A stretch of 64,000 nt of DNA, from assembly GCA_947494145.1 (NCBI GenBank), contig CANLTZ010000001.1, forward strand, positions 522,551 through 586,550, given 5' to 3'. The notes beneath the pieces are model-generated. The model was given only the letters and a program-made list of their open reading frames with translations, had not been told where the DNA came from and made no database searches. Shown here in pieces: positions 18,904-28,242 of the stretch; within the stretch, counting starts at the first letter, position 1, and each line of letters begins with the position of its first letter. The DNA is from an uncultured Jannaschia sp. (GTDB lineage Bacteria; Pseudomonadota; Alphaproteobacteria; Rhodobacterales; Rhodobacteraceae). Position numbers and translations under genes: made by a program.

Positions 18904-20789
18904 CGTGACAGCCTCAGTCGATCAACGGCCGCGAGCACGTCATCGAACGCGGATTGGATGTCCAAGTTGCTGACGTTGAAGTAGTTGGCTTCAAACTCAT
19001 CGCCGCCCGCGCAATCCTGCATTGCGGTTTGGCCTGCATCGGGTGCCTGGAAGGCGATCGTGTAGACGACGATTCCTGCGTCACGGGCTTGCTCGCAAAT
19101 GTTGGCAAGGTTCGTGTCCGCGCGCGACCGGTTGTGGGTTTCTTCCCAGGAATAGAAGTATTCCACCCGGGTATCCCAATTGGCACCACGCAGCAGGGTG
19201 TTGGCCATGTAGCTCATCGACAGCGAAGCAAATAGGTCTGCGCGATTAATCTCGACAGCTTCGTCGCCACCGAAGGGTGTGCTGCGGAACTCACCCAAAT
19301 GCGACACCCAATACTTCTCTTCCACGGCGTCCCAGAAGGAGTAGCGGGCCAAGTAGCCATCGCCGTTACCAGTGACTTCGTTATCGTGGTTCAAGCCGCG
19401 CCCATCGGCACAGTGGCCGAAGACCCGGCTTGCGACGCCCGACCGATCAATACAGGCCTGCACGTCAAACGCATCCACGTCACCGTCTCCGTCGGCATCT
19501 CTTTTGATCATGTCAGCTGCGTCAAAATGGTCGGAACAATCGCTGGGATCACCATCGTTGTCGCATCTCGCATAGTTCGAGTTGTTCGAACCGTTGACGA
19601 TGCGATCGCGGAAGATGAACACGCCGGACGGCCCTGTCTTGCGGTCGGCCCTAAGGTCCCATTGCTGTGTGTTCACGCCGTCGGTCATCACCACCAGAAT
19701 CTTGTTGGTCCCGTCTCCGCGGTAGCTGAGCGGCCGCCCGAGAAACTCCGTATCGGGGCGCAGGTTGGCTGCCAGGGTCTCATCCTGAGCCATGCTTGCG
19801 AATTGGGTGCGCGTCGACGGGTCAAGGAACAGGGTGCCCCACTTCACGCCAAGGTCCATCGCCGTCCAGTAATCGGCCTCCAGCAGGGCGATGCGGTTCT
19901 GCAACTCCGTGACATTGTTGGACCATGGCAGAATGGCGGCATAATCATCATCACGGCAATTGGGTCCCGACACAGGGCCCACCTCGTTGCCGTTCCGATA
20001 GCTTGTACGGAAGTCGAAATGGCCCATACGCTGTAGCGGGTGGTTGAGGTTAAGCTGCTCGAACTGCTCGTCCGAGAAGACGACGCAATTCGAAACGTTG
20101 TGTTCGTCGGTGAACTCGAAATAGTTCGGCAACATGGCGCCCGCATTCACCCGGTCGTTATACGGCACGAGCGAAATGGTCGTCAGATTTTCTTCGCCTT
20201 CCAAGAGCTTCTCGACGAAGTCTGCTGCGGCCACGCGCAAGGATTCAATCTTGGAGCCGCCCATGGAGCCCGAGATGTCCAGAACCAGCGAAACCTCTGT
20301 TTCCGTCTTGGTCTGACGCGCCTGCGAGGATACGGGCTGGACCAGCTCGTCGATGCCGATCATGTCGAAGAACAGCGTGTTGGTTTCAGCCTGGGACGAG
20401 ACGGTCACACGACGCTCGCTCCCGACATCGAGGGACGTGACCTGCACCAGGTCTTCATCGAGGTCGGCCGCGCGCAGATAGTCGCGCACGATTTCCTCGC
20501 CAGCGCGGGACTGCTCCACGTTGGCCGCGGCCAGGACGGCGCGGTCGATCGTGTATTGCAGGCGCGTCCGTTCATTTTCGGACCGCATCACATCAAGCGC
20601 GATACCCGCAGCGACGAGCATGATAAGAAGAATGTAGAGACCGAAGATCGTCATGGCGCCGTCTTCCTCGCGGCGGAACGCCATAAGGTTGGTTCGGGCG
20701 GTCGAGAAACTTGGCAGTCGAATATAGCGGTTCACGGCAGGCACCACGCAGACAGGTAAAAGAATCAGGCACGACGGATGGTCGTTCAA
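18900..20789 (-). CDS. TadG-like membrane protein with a vWA domain
   Basis: Up to 629 residues. An N-terminal membrane helix of Tad type (EEDGAMTIFGLYILLIMLVA) leads to a region typical of TadG and then to a von Willebrand A domain with an intact metal site, LVLDISGSMGGSKIES. Asp-rich segments (DADGDGDVDAFD, EF-hand-like) suggest Ca2+ binding outside the cell. The true start may be the GTG of VNRYIRLPS or the Met of MAFRREED. It heads the three-gene operon with ATGA overlaps. Confidence 0.83.
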   Translation of the reverse strand: MNDHPSCLILLPVCVVPAVNRYIRLPSFSTARTNLMAFRREEDGAMTIFGLYILLIMLVAAGIALDVMRSENERTRLQYTIDRAVLAAANVEQSRAGEEIVRDYLRAADLDEDLVQVTSLDVGSERRVTVSSQAETNTLFFDMIGIDELVQPVSSQARQTKTETEVSLVLDISGSMGGSKIESLRVAAADFVEKLLEGEENLTTISLVPYNDRVNAGAMLPNYFEFTDEHNVSNCVVFSDEQFEQLNLNHPLQRMGHFDFRTSYRNGNEVGPVSGPNCRDDDYAAILPWSNNVTELQNRIALLEADYWTAMDLGVKWGTLFLDPSTRTQFASMAQDETLAANLRPDTEFLGRPLSYRGDGTNKILVVMTDGVNTQQWDLRADRKTGPSGVFIFRDRIVNGSNNSNYARCDNDGDPSDCSDHFDAADMIKRDADGDGDVDAFDVQACIDRSGVASRVFGHCADGRGLNHDNEVTGNGDGYLARYSFWDAVEEKYWVSHLGEFRSTPFGGDEAVEINRADLFASLSMSYMANTLLRGANWDTRVEYFYSWEETHNRSRADTNLANICEQARDAGIVVYTIAFQAPDAGQTAMQDCAGGDEFEANYFNVSNLDIQSAFDDVLAAVDRLRLSR

Positions 20790-20954
20790 CGTTTATCGAT
20801 TCCGATCTCGGTGACCTGCGGGCGGAAATGGGGCCAAACCATGTCCTTCTTTACGAAACCTCAACGTTTATTGGCCTAGCACCGTTTTGTTTCGCCTCCG
20901 TTGCACTAGGCTCGGGCCAGGCGGTTCAAGACGAATGCGCCTTGGCGGGAGGAG

Positions 20955-22388
20955 ATGCCAATGACCGGGAAGCATACGGGGTTCAGTGCCTCGGTGAACG
21001 CGATGTACGACAAGGCGGTGGCCCTGATGGACCTGTCGCCCGGTCTGGCTGACAAGATACGGGTCTGCAACGCCACCTACACGGTGCGCTTCGGCGTCCG
21101 TTTGCGCGGCGCGATCCACACCTTCACAGGATATCGCAGCATCCATTCCGAACATATGGAACCGGTCAAGGGCGGCATCCGCTTCGCCATGGCCGTCAAC
21201 CAGGATGAGGTCGAAGCGCTGGCCTCGCTGATGACCTATAAATGCGCCCTTGTGGAAACGCCTTTCGGGGGTTCCAAAGGCGGGCTTTGCATTGACCCGC
21301 GCCAGTGGGAACCCCATGAGATGGAGCAGATCACCCGCCGTTTCGCCTATGAGCTGATCAAGCGCGACTTGATCAACCCCGCCCAGAACGTGCCCGCCCC
21401 CGATATGGGCACCGGTGCGCGCGAAATGGCGTGGATCGCCGATCAATATCAGCGGATGCACACCACCGACATCAATGGCCGCGCCTGCGTGACGGGCAAG
21501 CCGCTCAACGCGGGCGGCATCCAGGGGCGGGTGGAGGCGACGGGTCGCGGGGTGCAATACGCTTTGCGCGAATTCTTCCGCCACGCGGAAGACAAGGCGG
21601 CTGCCGGGCTGTCGGGCATGCTCGACGGCAAGCGGGTCGTGGTGCAGGGTTTGGGCAATGTGGGCTTCCATGCCGCCAGTTTCCTGATGCGCGAAGATGG
21701 CGCCAAGATCACGGCCGTGATCGAACGCGATGGCGCGGTCTTCTCCGACGCTGGCATCGACGTCGACGCGCTTCATATGCACGTTCAGGAAACCGGCGGC
21801 GTGAAGGGTTTTGCGGGTGCCGAATACGAGGCCGATGGCACCAAGTTGCTGGAGGCGGATTGCGACATCCTCATCCCCGCCGCGCTAGAGGCCGTGATCC
21901 ATACCGGCAATGCCGCCCGGATCAAGGCGCCCCTCATCATCGAAGCCGCCAATGGCCCCGTGACATCCGAGGCCAATGACATCCTTGTGCAGAAGGGCTG
22001 CGTTATCATTCCCGACCTCTATGCCAATGCGGGGGGTGTGACGGTCAGCTACTTCGAATGGGTCAAGAACCTCAGCCATATCCGCTTTGGCCGGATGCAG
22101 CGCCGCGCCGAAGAAGCGCGCCACCAGCTTCTGGTGGATGAGTTGGAGCGTTTGTCGGCCAACACCGCCGTGCCTTGGAAGCTATCGGATGACTTCAAGG
22201 CCAATTACCTGCGTGGCGCCGGTGAATTGGAATTGGTCCGCTCGGGCCTCGACGACACGATGCGCGGGGCTTACGGCGCGATGCGCGAAGTCTGGCATGC
22301 CCGCGGCGACGTGCCCGACCTGCGCACCGCGGGCTTCATCGTTTCCATCGACCGGATCGCGGCGAGCTATCAGGCCAAGGGTTTGTAG
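20955..22388 (+). CDS. Glu/Leu/Phe/Val dehydrogenase
   Basis: A 477-residue NAD(P)-dependent amino-acid dehydrogenase, most likely a glutamate dehydrogenase linking 2-oxoglutarate and ammonia. The substrate loop PVKGGIRFA, the catalytic Lys in PFGGSKGGLCID and the Rossmann motif VQGLGNVGFHAASF are clear. Two in-frame ATGs (20955, 20961) follow a strong gggaggag site, and either could be used. It stands alone, divergent from the tad-like operon, and a terminator-like hairpin follows. Confidence 0.92.
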   Translation: MPMTGKHTGFSASVNAMYDKAVALMDLSPGLADKIRVCNATYTVRFGVRLRGAIHTFTGYRSIHSEHMEPVKGGIRFAMAVNQDEVEALASLMTYKCALVETPFGGSKGGLCIDPRQWEPHEMEQITRRFAYELIKRDLINPAQNVPAPDMGTGAREMAWIADQYQRMHTTDINGRACVTGKPLNAGGIQGRVEATGRGVQYALREFFRHAEDKAAAGLSGMLDGKRVVVQGLGNVGFHAASFLMREDGAKITAVIERDGAVFSDAGIDVDALHMHVQETGGVKGFAGAEYEADGTKLLEADCDILIPAALEAVIHTGNAARIKAPLIIEAANGPVTSEANDILVQKGCVIIPDLYANAGGVTVSYFEWVKNLSHIRFGRMQRRAEEARHQLLVDELERLSANTAVPWKLSDDFKANYLRGAGELELVRSGLDDTMRGAYGAMREVWHARGDVPDLRTAGFIVSIDRIAASYQAKGL

Positions 22389-22727
22389 GGCGACAAGGGG
22401 CCTGCTTCACCCTGGACCGGGCACGCCCTTCGGGCGCCGGTCCAGCGCATCCCTGCCCGTCCTTGAGCCAAAGGGCAGCCCGTGTCCCGGACCCGGCGAT
22501 ATGGGTCAAGCTTGGCGCATCGACCGGGCGACGTCCGGCCATGGCAGACAGTGCAGCGAAAGTGGCTTCGGGCCGCATTCGCCGCGCCTACGCGGCGATG
22601 CCGGTGCGTCGGTCTCGGCGCAGCCCGGCGCGTCGATGGTCCGGCTGTCCCCCGGTCACGTGGCGTTCCGGCAGGTATGAGGATTTAGCGCTGCTGCAAG
22701 GGACGGGCCCGAAGCTGCCTCTTGCCC
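22389..22727. other. Gene-free convergent region with terminator-like hairpin
   Basis: 339 bp between two convergent genes. A composite hairpin at 22412-22445 pairs CTGGACCGG with CCGGTCCAG around an inner CGCCC-ttc-GGGCG stem, probably terminating the dehydrogenase transcript. The remainder shows no supported ORF. A stretch near 22550 (gcagcgaaagtggcttcg) resembles degenerate intergenic repeats I associate with Rhodobacterales genomes, but I cannot confirm it. Confidence 0.5.
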
Positions 22728-24653
22728 TCAGCTTTCGCGGCGGATGACGGGCGGGTCGTTTTCGACTTCGGCGGCGGCGTCGGCATCTTCTCCGAACCGG
22801 GTCAGCAGCGCGTTTTCCAGGCCTTGGCTGAACTCTCGCGCGCGGGCTGTGTAGGCAGCATTTTCACTAATCGGCACGCCGGGTTCCCACAACTTGGCCA
22901 ACTCGCGCAGCGTCAGGCGGTCGTGGCGATAGAAGGCCTCCCGCGCCTCGAATGCCTCGGTTTCCGACCAGCCAAGCTGTTCGAGAACGTAGCGCCCGGC
23001 GCGCAGGCTGCTGTCGAACATTTCGCGCACGATATCGTCGGCACCCGCGCGGAAAAGCTCATAGACATGCACCCGGTCATAGGCGCGTGCGACGATGTGG
23101 ATGCCCGGGTTTGCGGCCCGCGCCATTTTCACCAGCCGGATCGCAGCCGCCTTGTCGTCCAGCGCCACGACCAGAACCTTGGCCGTGCTCAGCCCCGCGG
23201 CCTGAAGCAATTCCGGGCGGGTCGGGTCGCCCATATAGGTCTTGATCCCGAAGGATCGCAGAAGTTGGATCGTCTCGATATCACGGTCCAGCACCACGGC
23301 GCGCAAGCCCGCGCCGCGCAGCATTCGGTGTACGACCTGCCCAAAGCGGCCCACGCCCGCGATGATGACCTGGGTGTCCTGTTCGTCGATTTCGTCGTCG
23401 GGCATGGCTTCGCCCACATGGCTTTGGGCGGCGAGCCTCTCGTAGAGGATGAACAAAAGCGGCGTTGCCAGCATCGACAGAGCCACCACCAGCAGAAGCT
23501 GCCCGGCCAGTTCGGCGCCGAAAACGCCGTCGGTGACCGCGACGGACACCAGCACGAAGCCGAATTCCCCCGCCTGCGCCAGCGACAAAGTGAAAAGGAT
23601 GCGATCCCGACCGGTCAGCCGGAAGACCAGCGCCAGCACGAACAGGATCGCCCCCTTCAATGCGATCACCCCCACCACCAGACCCAGGATCATGAACGGG
23701 GCGGCAAGCAATGTGCCGAAATCGATGCCCGCGCCCACGGTGATGAAGAAAAGCCCCAGCAGAAGGCCTTTGAAGGGCTCGATATCGGCCTCCAGTTCGT
23801 GCCGGAACTCCGAATTGGCCAGCACGACGCCCGCCAGGAAGGTGCCCAAAGCGGGGGAAAGCCCGACGATAATCATCAGGACCGCCACGCCGATCACGAA
23901 GAGCAGCGACACGATGGTGTGCATCTCACGCAGGCGGGCATGGCCGGCGAAGATGAAGACCGGTCGTGTGAGGTACACGCCGCCCAGCATGACGCCCACC
24001 ACCGCCGCGATGGTGACGGACGTGATCCCCCAGGCAGGCAGGGCCTGAAGCCAGTGGTCGATATCGCTGACCGCAGTGGCCATGGCGCCGTCGCCGATGA
24101 CGGGCGGAGCATGGGCGCCGCCCGTCCCGTGGCTGGCCGCACCGGTGGCCAGAAGCGGCATGATGGCCAGCATCGGGATGACGACGATGTCTTGCGACAG
24201 CAGCACCGAAAAGGAGGAGCGTCCGCCCCGCGTCGCCGTCAGTTCCTTTTCTTGGAGGGTTTGCATGACGATCGCGGTGGATGACAGTGCGAAGATCATC
24301 CCGATGGCCACCGAGACTTGCCAACTGAGCCCCAGCATCCAGGCGGCGGCTGCCACGGCTGTCATGGTAAGCGCCACCTGACCTAGCCCCAGCCCCAGCA
24401 GGCGCGCGCGCATGTCCCAAAGGGCGCGGGGTTCCAGTTCCAACCCGATAATGAACAGCATCATGACGACGCCGAATTCCGCAAAGTGTTGCAGGCTTTC
24501 CGTCTCGGACCCGACCAGACCCAGGACAGGCCCGATCAGAACGCCTGCCACGAGGTAGCCAAGGACGGACCCGAAGCCAAAGCGCACGGCCAGCGGCACG
24601 CAGAGCGTCGCGGCCCCAAGATAGAGCGCGGCCTGGAAGAGGAAGCTTTCCAT
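22728..24653 (-). CDS. CPA2-family monovalent cation:proton antiporter (KefB/C-like)
   Basis: A 641-residue protein. About the first 390 residues are a dozen hydrophobic helices of the Na+/H+ exchanger fold (VVMMLFIIGLELEPRALW is the typical KefB/C segment). This is followed by a cytosolic RCK/TrkA-N domain (VIIAGVGRFGQVVHRML, GxGxxG). It probably exports K+ or Na+ in exchange for protons, gated by nucleotide or thiol ligands as in Kef systems. It is convergent with the dehydrogenase gene. Confidence 0.9.
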   Translation of the reverse strand: MESFLFQAALYLGAATLCVPLAVRFGFGSVLGYLVAGVLIGPVLGLVGSETESLQHFAEFGVVMMLFIIGLELEPRALWDMRARLLGLGLGQVALTMTAVAAAAWMLGLSWQVSVAIGMIFALSSTAIVMQTLQEKELTATRGGRSSFSVLLSQDIVVIPMLAIMPLLATGAASHGTGGAHAPPVIGDGAMATAVSDIDHWLQALPAWGITSVTIAAVVGVMLGGVYLTRPVFIFAGHARLREMHTIVSLLFVIGVAVLMIIVGLSPALGTFLAGVVLANSEFRHELEADIEPFKGLLLGLFFITVGAGIDFGTLLAAPFMILGLVVGVIALKGAILFVLALVFRLTGRDRILFTLSLAQAGEFGFVLVSVAVTDGVFGAELAGQLLLVVALSMLATPLLFILYERLAAQSHVGEAMPDDEIDEQDTQVIIAGVGRFGQVVHRMLRGAGLRAVVLDRDIETIQLLRSFGIKTYMGDPTRPELLQAAGLSTAKVLVVALDDKAAAIRLVKMARAANPGIHIVARAYDRVHVYELFRAGADDIVREMFDSSLRAGRYVLEQLGWSETEAFEAREAFYRHDRLTLRELAKLWEPGVPISENAAYTARAREFSQGLENALLTRFGEDADAAAEVENDPPVIRRES

Positions 24654-24704
24654 CCGTGTGGTATGGGCGATGGCCGGGGGCAGGGCAACGGCCCCGTGGC
24701 CGTG

Positions 24705-25157
24705 TCAAAGCGGAAGGGGGCCATCGCGTTTGGGCTGGTCCATGACGATCTGGCTTTGCACCCGCGCGACGGCATCGTGGGGCAGCAGCACGCGGTGGAT
24801 CAGATCGTTGAGGCTGGCGAGGTCCGGGCACCAGACACGCAGCAGGTAGTCGGCTTCGCCGGTCAGGGTCCAGACGCTGGCGACGCGGGGCTCGGTCTCC
24901 AGAAGGCGCAGGAAGGCGCGGGCGCTGTCGGGGGCGTGGCTGGCCATCTGGACTTGCACGAAGGCCTGCACATCGAGGCCCAGTTTGCCGGGGTCCAGCC
25001 GGGCGGTGACGGCGCGGATGTGGCCATCGGCTTCCAGCCGGGCGCGGCGGCGACCCGCCTGGCTGGCCGACAGGTTAAGGACGCGGCCCAACGCCTCGGC
25101 CGTCAGCGTGGCGTCCCGTTGCAACAGGCGCAAAAGGGCGAGATCGGTGTCATCCAT
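24705..25157 (-). CDS. Lrp/AsnC family transcriptional regulator
   Basis: A 150-residue regulator: an N-terminal winged HTH (MDDTDLALLRLLQRDATLTA...LNLSASQAGRRRARLE) and a C-terminal RAM ligand-binding domain (VASVWTLTGEADYLLRVWCP). The ORF track begins at 25208, but MDDTD is the family's canonical N-terminus, so I set the start at 25157. It is divergent from the 4-hydroxyphenylpyruvate dioxygenase gene, whose expression it probably controls in response to an aromatic amino acid. A strong palindrome lies between them. Confidence 0.9.
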   Translation of the reverse strand: MDDTDLALLRLLQRDATLTAEALGRVLNLSASQAGRRRARLEADGHIRAVTARLDPGKLGLDVQAFVQVQMASHAPDSARAFLRLLETEPRVASVWTLTGEADYLLRVWCPDLASLNDLIHRVLLPHDAVARVQSQIVMDQPKRDGPLPL

Positions 25158-25169
25158 GTCAGGCTCGCG

Positions 25170-25207
25170 TGTTTCGCGCATCATTCCAATGTTTCGCGCG
25201 CGAAACA
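25170..25207. promoter_or_regulatory. Palindromic operator between Lrp-type regulator and hppD
   Basis: TGTTTCGCGCGCGAAACA (25190-25207) is a perfect 18-bp palindrome. A second copy of its half-site, TGTTTCGCGC, starts at 25170, exactly 20 bases (two helical turns) away. This lies in the divergent control region. Binding by the adjacent Lrp-type regulator, with autoregulation, is inference from position and spacing. Confidence 0.65.
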
Positions 25208-25299
25208 AGTAAACGAATGGTTAACGGTGCCCTGATATGCGCAGACCTGATGGCGCAGATGCGATATACCCCACCTCAGACCAGATCAGGAGACACGCC

Positions 25300-26394
25300 A
25301 TGGGCCCGTTCCCTCACCACGCCCCCTATGCCGAGATCACCGAAGACAACCCCGCAGGCACCGACGGATTCGAGTTCGTCGAGTTTGCCCATGAAGACCC
25401 AGCCGCCTTGCGCGCGCTTTTCATCAAGCAAGGCTATTCCCATGTGGCGACCCACAAGACCAAGGCCATCGAGGTCTGGCAGCAGGGCGATATCACCTAT
25501 CTGATCAATGCCGAACCTGGCAGTCACGGGATGGATTTCGTGATGGAGCACGGGCCTTGCGCGCCGTCCATGGGCTGGCGCGTGGCAGATGCCGACCATG
25601 CCTTCCGCCATGCCGTCGCCAAAGGCGCGGAGCCTTATACGGGCCCGGGCAAGGCGATGGATGTGCCGGCCATCGTGGGGATCGGCGGATCGTTGATCTA
25701 TTTCATCGACCAATATCGCGACAGCTCCCCTTACAATGCCGAATTTGACTGGGTGGCGCGGGCCAACCCCGAAGGCGTCGGGTTCCATTACCTCGACCAC
25801 CTGACCCACAACGTCCACAAGGGGAACATGGATGTCTGGTTCAAGTTCTACGGCGACTTGTTCAACTTCCGCGAAATCCGCTTCTTCGACATCGAGGGCA
25901 AGTTCACCGGCCTGCTGAGCCGTGCGCTGACCTCACCCTGCGGTCGCATCCGCATCCCGATCAACGAAGATCGGGGTGAGACGGGGCAGATCGTGGAATA
26001 CCTCAAGCGCTACAATGGCGAAGGCATCCAGCATATCGCCGTGGGTGCGAAGAATATTTACGCGGCAGTGGATGCGATTGCCGAAAACGGGGTGAAGTTC
26101 ATGCCCAAGCCACCCGCCACGTATTACCCGCTTTCCAAGGAGCGGGTGACCGGCCACCAGGAGCCGCTGGATAAGCTTGAAAAGCACGGCATCCTGATCG
26201 ACGGCGAAGGGGTCGTGGGCGGTGGTGAGACGAAGATCCTGCTGCAGATCTTCTCCAAGACCTGTATCGGGCCGATCTTCTTTGAATTCATCCAGCGCAA
26301 GGGCGATGACGGCTTTGGCGAGGGCAACTTCAAAGCGCTGTTCGAAGCCATTGAACAAGATCAGGTGGATCGCGGGGTTCTGAAAGCGTCCTGA
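25300..26394 (+). CDS. hppD: 4-hydroxyphenylpyruvate dioxygenase
   Basis: A 364-residue Fe(II) dioxygenase converting 4-hydroxyphenylpyruvate to homogentisate in tyrosine breakdown. The metal ligands are apparent in the C-terminal VOC half: His in LDHLTHNV, His in EGIQHIAVGAKN and Glu in FFEFIQRKGDDGFGEGNF. The ATG at 25300 follows caggaga and starts MGPFPHHAPYAEITEDNP, so the longer frame from 25237 is rejected. Regulation by the divergent Lrp-type protein is likely. No other homogentisate-pathway genes are in the window. Confidence 0.95.
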   Translation: MGPFPHHAPYAEITEDNPAGTDGFEFVEFAHEDPAALRALFIKQGYSHVATHKTKAIEVWQQGDITYLINAEPGSHGMDFVMEHGPCAPSMGWRVADADHAFRHAVAKGAEPYTGPGKAMDVPAIVGIGGSLIYFIDQYRDSSPYNAEFDWVARANPEGVGFHYLDHLTHNVHKGNMDVWFKFYGDLFNFREIRFFDIEGKFTGLLSRALTSPCGRIRIPINEDRGETGQIVEYLKRYNGEGIQHIAVGAKNIYAAVDAIAENGVKFMPKPPATYYPLSKERVTGHQEPLDKLEKHGILIDGEGVVGGGETKILLQIFSKTCIGPIFFEFIQRKGDDGFGEGNFKALFEAIEQDQVDRGVLKAS

Positions 26395-26568
26395 CCGGGC
26401 GTGTGATTGCGGCACGGGCCGCGGGCTCCATGGGCTTGGGTGACCTTCCTTGCGCGGGTTGAACAATCCCGTGAGTGCGCGGATCCGCGCTGGATGCGGC
26501 GTTTCGGCACGTTATCATCGCGCCATGTTTGCGACCCGACACAATCCCCGCCCATTTGGACTGCGATC

Positions 26569-27474
26569 ATGACCGGTCAGGTCCTGCGGCGCGACCATGT
26601 GGCCGATGACATGGCACAGCGGTTCAATTCCGATGTGACCGAAGATTCAGGGCATAAATGGACGCGTCTGAACACGTTGGTCCTGTGTCAGGGGGATGTG
26701 GTTTATGATGGCGTGCAGGCCGATTTCCACCTGCTTGAGCGCTGCCTGGACGGCTCTCACCGGTTGGAATGCGAGGGTGAGTTCGAAACGGGGCAACGGA
26801 TCGAACTGACCACGCAGCCCGGCGGTGTGTCCTATCTTCCATGCCATTCGCAATTGACGGAAACTTGCGAAGGCCGGGCCGAAATTCAGCAGATCGCGAT
26901 CGACCGCTCCGTCTTCCGGCAGGTGGCGGATGAGATGTGTGCAGGCGACCCGGACAGACTGCCCCGTCTGGGTTTCAAGGGGCTGATGGATCCGAACCTG
27001 ATCCGACTGGCGGACATGGTGCTGCACGAAGCACGGATTACCGCCCCGGGCGGTGAGCTTTACGGCGATCTTCTGGCGCAGGAAATCGCGCTTCTTATCC
27101 TGCGGCGACAGCTTCGCGACCCCAATGAGGTGCCGCAGCCCAGGGCCTTGTCGGACCGGCAACTTGCGAAAGTCATCGACTACATGGAGGCCAACCTGGA
27201 AGATGTGGGCGGCATGGAGGTGCTGGCCGAAGCCGTCGGCATGAGCGTCTTTGCGTTTTCTCGGGCCTTCAAGGCCAAAACCGGCGAGGCACCGCATCAA
27301 TTCCTGATCGGACGGCGGCTGGAGCGCGCGAAGGCGTTGCTTCTGAAAACGGACGAGTCTCTGGTCGAAATCGCCTTTAGCGTCGGGTTTGCCAGCCAGT
27401 CGCATATGACGGCCACCTTCACGCGGCGCGTGGGACAGCCCCCCGGCGCGTGGCGGCGCGATGTGCGCCGCTGA
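26569..27474 (+). CDS. AraC family transcriptional regulator
   Basis: Set at 301 residues from the ATG at 26569; the upstream ORF extension lacks coding character. An N-terminal ligand domain of about 190 residues is followed by the paired AraC helix-turn-helix motifs (GMSVFAFSRAFKAKTGEAPH and EIAFSVGFASQSHMTATFTR) and the terminal PPGAWRR. The SD is weak. Targets are unknown; the lyxose-isomerase-like gene 57 bases downstream on the same strand may be in the same transcript. Confidence 0.88.
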   Translation: MTGQVLRRDHVADDMAQRFNSDVTEDSGHKWTRLNTLVLCQGDVVYDGVQADFHLLERCLDGSHRLECEGEFETGQRIELTTQPGGVSYLPCHSQLTETCEGRAEIQQIAIDRSVFRQVADEMCAGDPDRLPRLGFKGLMDPNLIRLADMVLHEARITAPGGELYGDLLAQEIALLILRRQLRDPNEVPQPRALSDRQLAKVIDYMEANLEDVGGMEVLAEAVGMSVFAFSRAFKAKTGEAPHQFLIGRRLERAKALLLKTDESLVEIAFSVGFASQSHMTATFTRRVGQPPGAWRRDVRR

Positions 27475-27531
27475 TCGCTCGACAAGGGGCGCGCGGCACG
27501 GCAAGGACCCCCAAGCAGGAGGTGCCGAAAC

Positions 27532-28242
27532 ATGAAGCGATCCGAGATCAACGACATTATGCGCAAGGCCGATGATTTCATCCGGTCCTTTGGCTATGTG
27601 CTGCCGCCCTTTGCCTATTGGACACCCGATGAGATGCGCGCGCGGCAGGCAGAGATCGGGCCGATGATCGATGCGCGGCTGGGATGGGACATTACCGATT
27701 ATGGCCAGGGGCGCTTCGATGAAATGGGGCTGTTTCTGTTCACAGTGCGCAATGGGCGCCAGGACGATCTGAAGCGCGGGGGCGGGATGTGTTATGCCGA
27801 GAAGATCATGATCTCGCGCCATGATCAGCTTTCGCCCATGCATCGCCACTGGCTGAAGGCCGAAGATATCATTAACCGTGGTGGCGCGACGCTGGCCATC
27901 GAGATGTTCGGTTCTGCGCCGGATGGCTCGTTCGATGAAACGGCAGGTGGAACTGTGTTCTGCGACGGCATCAGAAGGGACTTCGCGCCAGGCGAGGTGC
28001 TGTGCTTCGCGCCCGGTGAATCGGTGACGCTGATGCCCGGCGATTGGCACGCCTTTTGGGGCGAAGGCGGCGACGTGTTGATTGGCGAAGTGTCGACCGT
28101 CAACGACGATGAGACCGACAATTGGTTCCGCGACCCGATCGGGCGCTTCGCCGAGGTAGAGGAAGACGAGGCGCCGCTGCATCTGCTGGCCAGTGATTAC
28201 GCGCGATATCTGACTGACGCGGTGCCAGCCCCGGCTGGATGA
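27532..28242 (+). CDS. D-lyxose ketol-isomerase-like cupin protein
   Basis: A 236-residue protein resembling the D-lyxose/D-mannose isomerase family (formerly DUF1498). The cupin metal-binding elements are MHRHWLKAEDIINRGG (His-x-His...) and PGDWHAFWGEGGD (later His). It likely interconverts a free ketose and aldose in the cytoplasm. An SD-like aggagg precedes the ATG. No sugar transporter or kinase is adjacent, so the in vivo substrate is open. Confidence 0.82.
   Translation: MKRSEINDIMRKADDFIRSFGYVLPPFAYWTPDEMRARQAEIGPMIDARLGWDITDYGQGRFDEMGLFLFTVRNGRQDDLKRGGGMCYAEKIMISRHDQLSPMHRHWLKAEDIINRGGATLAIEMFGSAPDGSFDETAGGTVFCDGIRRDFAPGEVLCFAPGESVTLMPGDWHAFWGEGGDVLIGEVSTVNDDETDNWFRDPIGRFAEVEEDEAPLHLLASDYARYLTDAVPAPAG

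Noticed and set aside
22722-24284. 520-codon plus-strand ORF
   Set aside because: Shadow of the CPA2 antiporter gene; His/Gln/Arg-rich and without family features.
26647-28182. 511-codon minus-strand ORF
   Set aside because: Runs antisense through the AraC gene and the lyxose-isomerase gene, both well supported.
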